The translations under genes and the position numbers were made by a program. A DNA stretch of 64,000 nt from Acheta domesticus. Its lineage: Eukaryota; Arthropoda; Insecta; Orthoptera; Gryllidae. The DNA is taken from positions 262,464,925 to 262,528,924 of the forward strand of contig JAHLJT010000631.1 in assembly GCA_031308135.1 (NCBI GenBank), in the 5' to 3' direction. The notes beneath the pieces were generated by a model. It did no database searches. It was not told the DNA's origin and worked only from the letters and a program-made list of their open reading frames with translations. How positions within the stretch are numbered: the first letter of the stretch is position 1; each line of letters begins with the position of its first letter. This document shows, piece after piece, positions 11,169 to 23,087 of the stretch.

Positions 11169-14100
11169 ATGTTCGTTTGGGTGTGTCTAAGCGGCGTGGT
11201 GGTGTGTGTGTGCGCAGTGGAGCCGTCGCTGAACGCCGTGGAGGCGGAGGGGCCGGTGGCGGGGGCGGGGCAGCTGCTCGTGGGCTACAGCAGCAACCCG
11301 TGGGGCGCGTCGCGGCCGCTGCACCCCGCGCCGCCGCCCAACGCCTCCGCCCACGAGGGCGGGCGCGCCAAGCGCGGCGTCGTGCACCTCTACAACATGG
11401 TGCTGTGCGCCACCGGCTGCAACCCGCTCGCCTACAAGGGCTACGGCTGCTACTGCGGCTTCCTCGGCTCCGGACACATCGTCGACCCCATCGACAGGTC
11501 AGTTTTTACTTACTCTTTGATTGTCTGATTTGATTTTGTTGATTGATTTATTGATTGATTGATTAAAGGTTCCGGGCGGCAATTGTTAATGGTCGTTATT
11601 CCCGTAAGTGTAGCGCATGTTTTTATTGCGGGAGGTGGCGGTGACCTTCCCCCGCTGGATGGAGAGATCCGGTGCCAATCTGTCCGTCGGCTTGCGGGGT
11701 TTTCCCCAACCAGGTATCTCCCACTAGCGGGGCACCGCCCCAGCCGGAACAAGCTCTATGCTCCCGAATCCTGGCGTATCTGGTGGTGTAGTGGTGTGGG
11801 TATGAAAGGAAGGTGGATGGAACAAGGAATAGGAAGGAAGGATCGCGAGCAGTCCGTGTCCCGTTTGTTAGGGTACTGTTCCGGCATTCGCCTGTGCTAG
11901 TGCCGAAAATCCTGCCTCCGTCGGGACTTGAACTCTAGGACCTTCCGGAGAGAGACACAGCAGTGACATCGATTGATGCCCTGAGCCACCTATGCCGGTT
12001 GATTCATAGATAGTACTGGGCTAGAACCACCTGCAAATTACAGTGAAACATGATTGAACGGCCACCACTATGAATTGCGATTTACACTAACCGTCATTTC
12101 TTCGTGGATTCGGTTGATTTTTCCATACAGCGCCTGTATACAGGGTGAGTCACGTAACTTTAGCACCTCCTGTAACTTTTGAACGGTTGAAGATATTGCA
12201 ATGCAGTTTTCACGGAAGTGAATGAGGAAATGGGGCTAATTGATATGTGTATTGATTTCTCTTTTATCACTTGTATTTTACGAGATATTTGAGGTAACTT
12301 TGTTTTTTCAAATGGGACTATACATATTTTTTCAGTCTATCATGACAAGCGTAAAAAGACAAATCCAAAGATATAAATATTGTCATATGTTAGATAAGCA
12401 TTTTTTTGAGTAATTGTGATTTTTTGCGACTAGTGTTTAACGGATATTTTCATTGTAACTGTCAGCCCCACAAGGTCACGCAGCGCTCCCCCAGCAAACG
12501 CGGGGTCGGGGAAGGGAAGGGATTTTAGTACTTGAGGATACGAAAAATATTCACAAAACTGTTGCATTTTTTCCTGAACTCTCCTTTCCATCCTGATCCA
12601 TTTTCAGATATTTTGTGTTTCTTAGGGATTGAAAATACGGATTTGTCTTAAGTAGTATTTATTGAAATAGGATTATTTCTATCCCTAAGTTATTATTATA
12701 TTCTTATTAACATTGAAATTGCTGGCTCAAAATATGCAATATTTTTTGTAGTTTTAATTATATATTCTTATTGTGCTTTGTTTCAAGATCCCATTAATAC
12801 GTATCTTATGAAACCCCATTAAATGGAGTTGAAGTTATAAACAATTTTATTACGATACAAACTTATGACAAAATCTTATTTTCCATCCTTTAATTCTTTC
12901 AATCAAAGAAAGACGAAAATCTGAAAATGCGGAAGGATGAAAAGCACAGTTCAGGAAAAAACTGCAATGGTTTTGTGAATATTTGGAATACTATGTTTCT
13001 TATTTTCAAATAAGATCCCTCCCCTTCCCTTCCTTTCCCCGGGCGCACGTGTGCTGGTGGAGCGCTTCGTGACCTTGTGTGGTGGACTATTCAAAATGAC
13101 CGTTAAACTTCAGTCGCAAAAATCAAAATTAATCAAAAAAATGCTTATCTAACATATGACAATATGTACATCATTGGATTCATCTTTTTACGCTCGTCAT
13201 GGTGGATTGAAAAAATATGTATAGTCCCATTTGAAAAAACAAAGTTACCTAAAATATCTCGTAAAATACAAGTGATAAAATAGAAATTAATGCACGTATC
13301 AATTAGCCCCTTTCCCTAATGCACTTCCGTGAAAACTGCATTGCAATAACTTTAACCGTACAAAAGTTACAGGAGGTGCTAAAGTTACGTGACTCACCCT
13401 GTATATTGCCCGTTTTCCAACGGTGGGCGGCTAGGCAGATTTCGTGGATTAACCTCTATAAGACACTTCCAACTTTCCAATAAGTTGAACCTTAGAGCTA
13501 CGAGAAGAGGGAGATCAATTAAAAGGACTGTTCGTTCAATATCTTCCTGCGACGAAACAAATTGTCAGATATTTCGAGTCGCTAACTCACGAGAGGATTC
13601 CTTTCTCTCAGATGACTTTCAGGCAGGCTCTGAACTTCCTTCAGTGTGTGAATTGCTGCTTTAAGCCTGGTTAGAAATCACGTTCTGCGAATGTCAATAA
13701 TCAATGACGTGAGAAAGAACAATTTTAATATGATTTTTTTATTCTTTAAATGTGAACGGTCAAAGAAAGTTCCTGTATTTTGTAGCTAAAAGATAAATTA
13801 AAAATTGTTCATAAGCATACTTATAAATGTATTAAACTTAATTCTAGATTAATCCGGATATCTGTTTTCCTTAACCAGAAGCTTCAACAGGGCAGATAGG
13901 TTTCACTGTATTATTGTTAATTTGAACTATAATCTAGTAAAGTCAAATAACAACCCAACCTGATAGGTCATTCTTGACTTTATCTTCATATTAAGTTATC
14001 GTCATTGGAAGATGTAAGTTGTTTCCAAAGAATTGATGTTTTTTGAAAGATCCCAATAGCCCCCCACACTTGTTTGGCCATAAAAAAATCTTTTTTTTCT

Positions 14101-16005
14101 AAATACTAACTTGTCATTTGCATTTTTGAAATGCACTTTACATTTAACAGTAATCAAATTGGCAGACCAAGCCATAAATTTCTATCTCTAACCCTGTGAA
14201 TGTTCCAGATGCTGCAAGATGCATGACTGGTGCTACAATACTGCCAACTGCCCCATGTACCTCGAGTACTTCATCCCCTACCTCTGGAAGTGCTATAGAA
14301 GACGGCCTCTCTGCGGTAAGAAATTTTAATAATTTTAAAAAACAGACTGTATACTGTCGCAGAACTTTAGATCCCAGAGAAAGTTCTTGTAAAAATATTT
14401 AATAAAATTAAATTATTGAAGTTACAATTACTCGTGACTCAATTATTAGATGTAAGCATTTCATTATATTATACTTAATACGAACGACATCATGATATTG
14501 ATGCTCCCTTTCTTGAAGCAAAGGAAACATATATAGATAATCTTAAATTTGCCTTTAAAAGAAGGATTATGTAGAAACGATTATTTATTCCAAGATCGTC
14601 AACTACTCCGATCACTAGTTTTAAAAGTGTAATGCATGTAATTTCCCGTGAGATATCAGCAGCGTCGACCAGAAGAGGGACAGCAGAGGCAACTTGCCCC
14701 AAGCGATAATTGCCCCCCCCAAATAATTTCCATGGAGGACTGATTGTTATCTTATGAGTAAAGGACAAGAGAAAAATATAAGCGTTCCAGATCCATAGAT
14801 TGAGCAGAATTTATGTAATTGTGATTTTATAAATTAAAATTATGTTATTGTTGTTCACATGAGACTGACATTGCTCTGAAACACTACGGTATCTCTTTCG
14901 TTCCTCAGCGTCAAAATTGGCAATTGAAGGACATTTAGAATTGCATTGGTATTCTTTAAGCAATACTTTTTCTTAGTCTCTAGCTGATGCGAAAAGTATG
15001 AGAGTATATCTGAAGTGAACACGAAAAATATTTCTAGATTCAGTTATTTTTGTTTTTTGTGAAAAGATTTTTTTTATTTTTGTAGTCAACTAGAATAAGA
15101 AATACAAAGGTCTTATTACCAACACTAATAAGTAGTCCAGTGTCTAGTGAAATTTGATATTTTAAAAGTCGTTTCGTCCTTTTAATGTGTGAGAAATCAG
15201 TGAATTCTCGGCACAGCCCTTTTTTGCTTACATATCGCGTGGAAGATCCTCCAGGCGCATTCTGGTGGCAACGTTTCGAACTGCTTCCAGAGTGAGCTTC
15301 AGATATAAAACTTAGTTTCACAATTCATTCGCAGTTAGGGTCGGTAATCATTCACAGCATCAGATAGAAATCTGGAGGATAACCAGAAGAGGGTCAGTTG
15401 TTTTGAGAATTTTCACAATGTTAATATCTAATGTTAATTTCAATTGTAATCACCGTCACTTTATTGGAGAGGCAATCATAGGTAACTGACTTCTGAATAT
15501 CATACTCGTATAAGGCAAAAATCTGACCTACGAAAACGTTTAAAATAATTGACCGTCTCGATAGAGTGGTTAGAGTAATTGGGTGTAAATCAGGAGGTCC
15601 GGGTTCCATTCCCGATGACAATTCGTTAAACATATTTCATTATCAAAATGTTAATTTCTTTCAAAACGAATACCGATAAAAGGCAATGTGTAAAATCACA
15701 TTTAAAAAATAAATAAGAATCAAACATATTTCCTTCAATTAAATTATCTTCTTTCTTCTCTAAAACGTCGTGAACGATGCTGCGGTGCGGAGGCATCGAA
15801 ATCGCACCTCGTGCTCTTTCCTGGCAATTTCATGAGACCAGCACCTCCGTGGGCGGCTGGAGAGCTTGGCCGGATTCATTATGTCTTGCACAAGAGAATC
15901 GGCGATTGTCCTCAAATGCCAACAATTCAATGACTGCTGCCCTACTCAATTTTCTGCGAGGGAAGTTGCACGCCTTATTGCAGAACAGGAACTATAAAAA
16001 TTATA

Positions 16006-16051
<46 letters not shown>

Positions 16052-19000
16052 TAATAATAATAATAACAACAACAATATGTTAACATAACTGATTAACTCA
16101 ACTTCTGATTGTCTTCGTCATAAAGCAATTCTGATCCAAACGCATTTGCAATGTATTGCCTTTTCAAAAGAAAATTAATAAAGGGCAAAATGTAAAATAT
16201 CTAACAACCATTGTTTAATTTTAATTATGAATAACCATGCATTAAAAGTACGCGATATTGTTTTACTTCGCGCTTCCCAAAATGAGAAGTAAAGACAAAG
16301 TATTGTAATAGTGCGGCAAAAATCGATTTTTCGAAAGAAAAACTTATTGTCGGAGCCGTGTTACAAAAAAATGATAAATGTTCTTCCTAATCTAGTAAAT
16401 TACTTCCTCTAACACGTTCTGTAGCCAGAATCCATATTTTGTGGGTCCTTGATATCGAAAAGTAGATTGACAGCAAATCGTCTCTGTCTGTTCGTCCGTC
16501 TGTGATCGGCATTAGCGCCTAAACAGTTCAGACGATTTTCTCTAAAATCGATATTCTCCGATTGATATAAACGTACACAAAGCCCTGCAATTTTGAAACG
16601 AAGAGTTTGATTTTTAGGGGTACTACTTAACATAAAATCTCAACATTTTCAAAATTTTCTTTAACATTGCTCCAATTTTTATTATTAAACTTTGAACTCG
16701 GATAGCATAAACATCTCCTTAAATATGTGTGCATGTCTCATTTTCATTGAAATACCTTATTTTTCGAAAATTCTAAAAGCCTAAAAATGTTCTGTGTCTT
16801 CCTACAACTGCAATATTGAAGAGAAAGATTTTTTCCTTAATAAAATATGTTTTTGAAAGACAGAACTTCAAATAAGGTCATGGATGGTAAGCTTTTTTTT
16901 ATTTACGAGTAATTTATTTTGGATTGCAGTGCAACTGCATGGTCATAAGCGATCAAAATCTGATTTACAACTTTACATTACATTAATATTTACACATTTC
17001 AACATAAAATTGCATAACCGTTACAAAATTTGCTAGAAAGTATGTTCTATTGTAGCACCACTAGTTTGGTCATATAATGATAACATCTAAGATAATAATA
17101 ATTATAGCTTGGTGCTGAAAGAGCCGACGACATTATTCAGTTTTACAAAATGGGTGGTTCTCGTTCCTGCAGATTTCTTCAAAGTTACAAGTTCTGATTA
17201 TGTAACTATGAATGGTATGGTCATAATTTTTAAAACTATTTTTAGTTACTGACTGACACTGTGGTACAAAATTTCAGTTTTAAATAAATTTATTTCATAA
17301 GTCGTGCTGCAATACCTCGGCTTTCTCGCGTTATTTCTAATAGCTCCACTATATTATACTCGTAGTACTAAATTAACCTGCAAAACTGTTTTCAACCAGT
17401 ATATTTTTTCCTCAGAGAAATTCGAATTCTTATCCCCCGAGTTGACTGTGCGCCTTACCTCTACACCATGGTAACGGCCCAATTTTTGATCTCGAGTCGA
17501 TGCTTACAAATTTAATTGTCTCAACCCAATATTCCCAACATGCAATTTTAGAAAATTCAGAGATATCAGCAACAACGAGACCTACACCATTCTTTTAAGC
17601 GTCTCTTGTTTTATACACGGAAAAAAAGAAAAAAAATGGAGCAGATTTTGAGAATAACATTTTTTCAATAATTTCCATTAATTTTAATCAGCAATTACGT
17701 GAAAACTAGTTTTGGTTTTTTTTGTAAACTTTGCACGACTTTTTTCATGAGCTGATTTTTTATAACAGACTTTAAGACAAAACCTCTATTCTCAATTTTG
17801 TAGTTTTGAAATTTTAACTTTTTCAATTTTCGAAAATAGGGTGACTTCGCTGAAACTCGGACTAGCACCAATTCTTTTACCGTCTGTTGATACATTCAAG
17901 GCAAAAAATTATAGAAGAAGATTGGATACTTTTTTGAGACAAATAGTTTAAAATGTTTAAAAATTGCCTATATTTCGTGGAATATTACAAGAAAACATTC
18001 TCATGTTTTCGAATAATTGAACATGACCTTATTTCCAAGATCTGTCTTTGAAAAACACAGTTCATTAAGGAAAACGTGGATTTTCGCTACATCAAGTGTT
18101 AAAGCATCGCCCCCCCCAAATTTAGCAACTGAAGATATCCACCTTCTCGTCACGAGGGCAGTCAATAAGAGTTCTTCTGCCGAAAATTCGCCATTTTCCT
18201 GCGCACAACTTTCCAACCTTCTCTTCTTACCTTCGTAACGCAAGAAACAAAAAAATCTCTATCTTCAATGCAGTAGTTGCAGGAAGACGCCTAAAAATTG
18301 CACTTTCGCAATTTTCGAAAAATCTGGGATTTCACCGAGCATAAGACCTGCACCATTTTCTTAAGCCACTCTCTTATGTCATTCTCTTAAGTTCAATCAA
18401 AAAATGTGCCATTTTTGAGAAAATTTTGAACATGTTTTTGAGGCTTCTTCTAAAGTACCCTCCAAAATCAAAATACCCAGATCAAATTCACAAAGTCTCG
18501 TATTCGTTCAAATCGATTGAGGTATGGGAAGGTGATGTACCTCCGAAACATTTTGACGTTTGTATTTTTAATTTTGTTGTTTCTGGACAAAAATTGACCG
18601 AAATATTTTCTCTGGATACTCTAGTTTTATACATGGCATATATTTTTTAAAGCACATGTTCTTACGACATCAGCTGTTCCAAATTTCTTGCGCTTTCCAG
18701 TCTTTTGAATGACCTGGAAGTTTAGCCACGTTCTTACTCAAATTTTGCGGAACAAATCCCAGAGCTCCGACAACTATCGGGACGACCTTTGCTTTTACGC
18801 CCCACATTCGGCTGATCTCGATTTCCAAACTCTTGTATTTAAGATGTTTCTCTGCCTCCCTGGTAACGACGTTTTGATCGCAAGGTAGAGCAACATCTAA
18901 AAGAAGACACGATTTTTCCTCCAAATCCCGGATAACAATATCCGGTTTGTTTGCTGCTATCGTGCGATCAGATTGAATTTGTTGGTCGTGCAATATCGTA

Positions 19001-19421
19001 CACAACCCCACAGGCGTCACCGGTTTCGTTGAGTGTTCGTACCACTTGGGGCATGTGTTTGGAACTTCGAGGGCGGTACAGATTTGCCAGTGGAGGTAAC
19101 TACACACCCTGTCGTGTCTTTTCAAGTATTCGGTCTTTGCTAGGATTGGACAAGCTGAGACGATGTGATCAATGGTTTCAACTTGCTCCTGGCAAATGCG
19201 GCATTTATCATCTTTATTATTAGTATTATTATTATTTTTGTTATTATTTTGTTGCAGCGCTGGACCACGGCGTGTGGGGCGGCGGCGGGTCGTGTGCGCA
19301 GCGCCTGTGCGAGTGCGACCGGCAGCTGGCGGAGTGCCTGCGCAGGTACCCGTGCCCCCGCTCCAAGGCCGTCTGCACCTCCTCGCCCTGGCGCCTGCTG
19401 CAGAACCTCTTCATGCTGTGA
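11169..19421 (+). CDS. Secreted phospholipase A2 (group I/II-like), 3 exons
   Basis: Predicted exons are 11169-11497, 14209-14315 and 19258-19421. Every junction is GT-AG and the phases join without a break, giving 199 residues. The enzyme hydrolyses the sn-2 acyl bond of phospholipids outside the cell and needs calcium. Seen: a hydrophobic N-terminus (residues 1-16), a furin-like RAKR at 66-69 that may release the mature enzyme, the calcium loop YGCYCG at 92-97, the active site CCKMHDWCY at 111-119 (catalytic H115), and the second catalytic Asp in CECD at D166. Cysteines are dense throughout. In the loop the usual CGxGG reads CGFLG, so one loop glycine is replaced by Leu. The start is uncertain: an AG acceptor at 11216-11217 could instead make 11218 the start of an internal exon, with the true first exon upstream. 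Family assignment is firm; whether it is digestive, immune or venom-related cannot be told. Confidence 0.88.
11540..12000 (-). mobile_element. SINE family 1 copy in PLA2 intron 1
   Basis: Read on the - strand it runs from a tRNA-like head (GGTGGCTCAGGGCATC, then GTTCAAGTCC) near 12000 to the (AATC)n tail at 11540-11563. It is only about 40 bp past the exon 1 donor, in antisense orientation to the gene. Confidence 0.75.
12141..13401. mobile_element. 1.26-kb fold-back DNA element in PLA2 intron 1
   Basis: The ends CAGGGTGAGTCACGTAAC and its inverse are flanked by TATA on both sides. The two halves remain similar in inverse orientation for about 500 bp each, meeting around 12770, so nearly the whole element is one imperfect hairpin. 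No transposase frame. Right-hand ends of the same type (ACCCTGTATA) also occur at about 42100. Confidence 0.85.
15541..15625 (+). mobile_element. tRNA-like SINE head
   Basis: A box TAGAGTGGTTAGAG and B box GGGTTCCATTCCCG are spaced as in a tRNA, without a complete cloverleaf or acceptor stem. The body downstream is not recognised. Confidence 0.45.
16005..16075. repeat. (AAT)n microsatellite
   Basis: About 20 AAT units with a few changes. A polyasparagine frame across it is an artefact. Confidence 0.95.
16240..18640. repeat. Copies of a dispersed 'ggacggacag' repeat in PLA2 intron 2
   Basis: Segments in both orientations share the blocks seen at 42.1-44.1, 56.6-58.2 and 61.5-62.8 kb: 'CTAACACG..GTAGC', 'GATATTCTCC', 'gtctgttcgtccgtctg', 'TTTGGAGC' and 'TTTTCGAAAAT'. 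There is no coding capacity; the family is not recognised. Confidence 0.6.
18690..19225 (-). pseudogene. LINE C-terminus: zinc knuckle plus restriction-like endonuclease
   Basis: On the - strand the frame reads CRICQEQVETIDHIVSAC (CX2C-X8-H-X4-C), then RHDRVCSYLHW, KPDIVIRD, CLLLDVALPCD and KYKSLEIEISRMWGVKAKVVPIVVGALG. The knuckle followed by PD..D endonuclease residues is typical of non-LTR retrotransposons with a restriction-like endonuclease. The reverse transcriptase part is absent. It ends only about 35 bp from the PLA2 exon 3 acceptor. A shorter homologue is at 27117-27310. Confidence 0.8.
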
Positions 19422-19673
19422 TACTCCTGCGCGGCGCAGGCGCCACTTTTGCTTCAGAAACGTTACTTCCAACTTTTGGAAGTGGTCAGGCGACGGGCAG
19501 GCCCAGCGGCCAGAGGAAGACATTTTGTTCATTCGTTATTCGTGCATACATTCTTCTTCACAATACTTTCAAAACGTAACCAACTGTTAAGACCGAGCAG
19601 AGGAAGTAACATTCTATTAACTCTGCTGGGGCGTAAATGTAATGAACTTTATTTAAAATTCTATCAGCCAGGC

Positions 19674-19916
19674 CAGTGGTGTCAAGGTCTTCTACTGGTG
19701 GCTGTGGCACGCGTCGTGGCTCCGTAGCATGCCACGAGCTGCTCTGCGCAACTAGCGTCGGGTAAGGGAACTATTACGAGTAGTAGTAACCCCGCCTTTT
19801 TACAATACGGATGGCGTTGTGTCTGGTGGCGGGGTGACGAACTGCGTGGAGGAGCGATTTCGTCTTGGCGCTCGTGCCACGGACTCCCGCTCGTGGCATC
19901 GACCTTGACAACACTG
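19674..19916 (+). mobile_element. hAT-like MITE family 2, complete copy
   Basis: The ends CAGTGGTGTCAAGGTC and GACCTTGACAACACTG are inverted repeats. Flanking 8-mers AGCCAGGC and AGCTAAGC match at 6 of 8 positions, as expected for a decayed hAT target duplication. 243 bp, no coding. Confidence 0.75.
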
Positions 19917-20615
19917 AGCTAAGCTTATGTGTGACTGCAGTTTCCTTGAAGTCCGAGTGCTTCAAGCAGTACAGTGCACTTGGAAGGTTCGAGGGCGCTG
20001 TCACGTGCAGGCAATGACGAGCCCACGCGCTCTCAGCACCCGATTCTGCCTCTGGAGAGCAGCGACAGAAGGTGTTGCCGGTATGTGAATAGTGCCAAAG
20101 AGGTTAGAGTGCAAACACTCTAACATTATTTTGTAGCTCTTAATGCTATTTATCTCAGCTGTGTCTCACATTCTCTTATAAAAGTTGAGTTACCTTACGT
20201 GACAGTTTCTTCAGAAATGCCACGCATTACACAAAATATTACGCAAGTACAAGTTTGAGCCTTAAACTTTTTATATTTTCAAATCACAGTAAAAGCACGT
20301 CACTCTCAAAGAAGACTCAGTGGTTTTCACTTTCAGAAGATATTTCAATGTATATTTTGTATTAAAACAACGAACTACATTTCCATTTCCACGATAATAT
20401 TTTTAATGATGTTTTATTTCATGTGTCATTGTCTGTTTTTAAAGAAAACAATTTATATTAAACATATTGCAATTAATGAATCTCTCATTTTTTTCGTTTT
20501 ATTTACCAAACGCTCATGCAATTATAATCGAACCCATCTGTCCTGAACACTTATCTCCTTTTCATGCAGATGACACAGAATTATTCACATCTCATTAAAA
20601 CCTTCTAATAGCCAG

Positions 20616-20616
<1 letters not shown>

Positions 20617-20676
<60 letters not shown>
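20617..20676. repeat. (AT)30 microsatellite
   Basis: Perfect dinucleotide run immediately upstream of a LINE fragment. Confidence 0.97.
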
Positions 20677-20680
<4 letters not shown>

Positions 20681-20701
20681 CACATTCTCACCCTCACTCA
20701 G

Positions 20702-20890
20702 TGGTTTCACAAATGGCGACTAAAGGTTAATTCTTCAAAAACACCAACAAAAATCTTCACCCTCAGAAAACTTAAAACACCATCCCCACTAACAAATAAC
20801 AATGCCCAACTTCATTGGTGAAACAAGTCCACGTCTAGCAAATGCCTCGGTATTCTACTAACCAGACGTTTAACATGGAAACAACCCAAG
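20702..20890 (+). pseudogene. Jockey-type LINE reverse transcriptase fragment
   Basis: The frame reads WFHKWRLKVNSSKTPTKIFT, later LTNNNAQLHW, a TGA stop, then SKCLGILLTRRLTWK. The 'W.lkvN..KT..i.F' and 'KyLGi.ld..LtW' motifs are those that follow the catalytic site in jockey/RTE-like reverse transcriptases. The internal stop shows it is dead. Confidence 0.6.
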
Positions 20891-21939
20891 TCAGTTGTGG
20901 CAAACGAAGGTGACGCAAAAAGAATGGCTACACAACATACCTTCAACGCCAATGGCTTAAAACAACCTGAAAGTACTTTCAACCGCTTCGCAACGTTAGC
21001 AAACCTTGCTATCGGCCGATCAATGGAAGCAAACGGCCTTTCCACTGCTCAGAAATCAGCAAACGCCACCTTCAATTTTTGTGCATTAAGGTAATTGTAA
21101 AATAATTCTTATTGAAATCCAAAAGTAAATTAGTAGCAACTTACTGGCTTTAATACATGGCTCTCAAATTCGTCTGACTATGGCTTTAGAAAGTAAGGTT
21201 ATAGATAGATGATGACTATAGAAGATAAGGAACATTATTTAACAGTAAAAATTATCAGTATCTCATTTTTAGTTATTCAACTGCAAGATTGTGTCACGTT
21301 TCGTTATATTCCAACGAGCAATACAGAACAAGAAATAGAGCACGGACAAACCGCCGAGGTCGGTGCTTAGATAGTTTCCCGTCTTCTCCAAGAGGATAGA
21401 CCTCCAGTTCCTCTGTGTCCAGTATCAGTTTGAGACACATACGAAAAACTGTGTAAGGTAACCAAATTATTCAATTCAATTATTTCTGTGGAAAGTTGAA
21501 GGGAAACTAACTTAGTAGTTCGTTGTAAGCGATGAAAATATTTAGGGCATAAAAGCAGCTATCGCGAAACAGACTGCGGAGGTTCACAGAAAAATTTGTT
21601 TAAAACGAATTGCAAAATAAATATTACTATTTTGATCCCATGGCATTAAAAACAGTTATTTTTTATAAAACACATTTAATAATTCATTATCACAGATATG
21701 AGTGTTGACCTACTTTCTACAACGTTTAGACATAGGTTGTTTGTCTTTTTCAAGAACTAGGACAAACATTACAATTCATGACTCACGTGAGAGGTAAGCG
21801 TCAAATTTACAAAGTTCTTGAAAACTGAGAGATATCTGCTATTTTGATGAAACTTCATGAATTTAAATTTCAGGAATTGCAAAATAAAATCATACATTAT
21901 ATTTTTAGATTAACACACGCAAAAACAAAACATTCCGTC

Positions 21940-22220
21940 ATTTAGTTTCCACGAAAGTTTACGAAAAGGAAGACAGGCAGGCAGGCAGGCAGGCAGGCAG
22001 GGTTTGCCCGGGCAGCCAGGGAAGGAAGGGGCACAGCACGGGCTGTGGTTTTATAGAGCGCCCGGATCAGATGCCTTCCGCACTTCCCGCTTCTGAGCGC
22101 GTTCGCCCGCCCTCGCCGCCGCACGTGCTCGTAAAGTGGACGAGTCGCGGCGAGAAAAACGCGCGCGCAAACACAGGAGACAGATTGCGGGAGAAAGAAC
22201 GCCTAACAGATACACATCGG
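21940..22220. other. CpG-rich patch with (CAGG)7
   Basis: A CAGG tetranucleotide run at 21974-22001 leads into about 200 bp of GC-rich, CpG-rich DNA with a TATA-like TTTTATAG at about 22050. It may be a promoter, but no coding exon is recognised downstream. Confidence 0.3.
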
Positions 22221-22548
22221 TAAAAAAAAATCTTTACGAGAACAGGCTGTTGCAATCAACACGCTACCTACGAAGCAGTGACGTGAGTTCAAATGGTGAT
22301 TGAGAAAACTCGTGTGCTAAAATATTGTGGCTCCGTCTCTTGATAATTTGCTTCACGCTACAAAATGTAACATTTGATTTCACAATACAAATAGGTATAA
22401 TTTGTGATTTTTTTCTTCCAGTTAAATGGAAATGCACACAACTCTACAGATCACAAAGAAAATGTATTTCAAGAAAAGGCTATATAACGATAGTTCCTCG
22501 CTTATGAATTATATTAAAGATATAATCAATACTTCGAATGAACTTCCA

Positions 22549-23087
22549 GGAGAGGTGGCTCAGGTCATCAACAGATGTCACTGCAGTACCTCTGACCGGG
22601 AGGTTCTAGGTTTGAGTCCCGACGGTGGCAGGATTTTCGACATTGGCTAGATCAAATTCATTCGCTGTCTGGAGGAGAATATTCCAGAGGCCGGCTGCTC
22701 TGATCGGTAGTTGTCCGTGGTTACTCCGATCAATACTAGGCGAATGCCGGAGCAGTACCCTAACAAACGGGCCATGGACCGCGCGCGATCTTTCCTTCCC
22801 CTTCCTTGACCTATCCTCACCCTTATACACACTTACACTAACATGCACTACACTATCACACATGTCAGGGGGAGGACAATCGGGTGCTTAGAGTTTGTCC
22901 CGGCTGGTGCGATACCCTACTAGTGGGAAGCACATGGCTGGGAAAACCCCACTAGCCGACAAGTAGGTCGGCGCCGGCTCTCACCGTCCAGGTGGAGATC
23001 ACCATGACTTCCCAAGGAAAAAATGCACTACACTTATTGGTCTATTGAGCTTAGCAGTTAACGCGCCTGGAATCATTAATCAATCAA
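22549..23087 (+). mobile_element. SINE family 1, near full length
   Basis: Head with A box GTGGCTCAGG and B box GGTTTGAGTCCC, body as in 6449-6972, tail (AATC)n at 23070-23087. The clearest copy of the family, about 540 bp. RNA polymerase III boxes are well kept. Confidence 0.8.

Noticed and set aside
11177..11533. Alternative-frame ORFs over PLA2 exon 1
   Set aside because: They are shadows of the GC-rich exon; only one frame has the PLA2 motifs.
15777..16088. 103-codon frame ending in polyasparagine
   Set aside because: It runs into an (AAT)n repeat and has no recognisable domain or splice sites.
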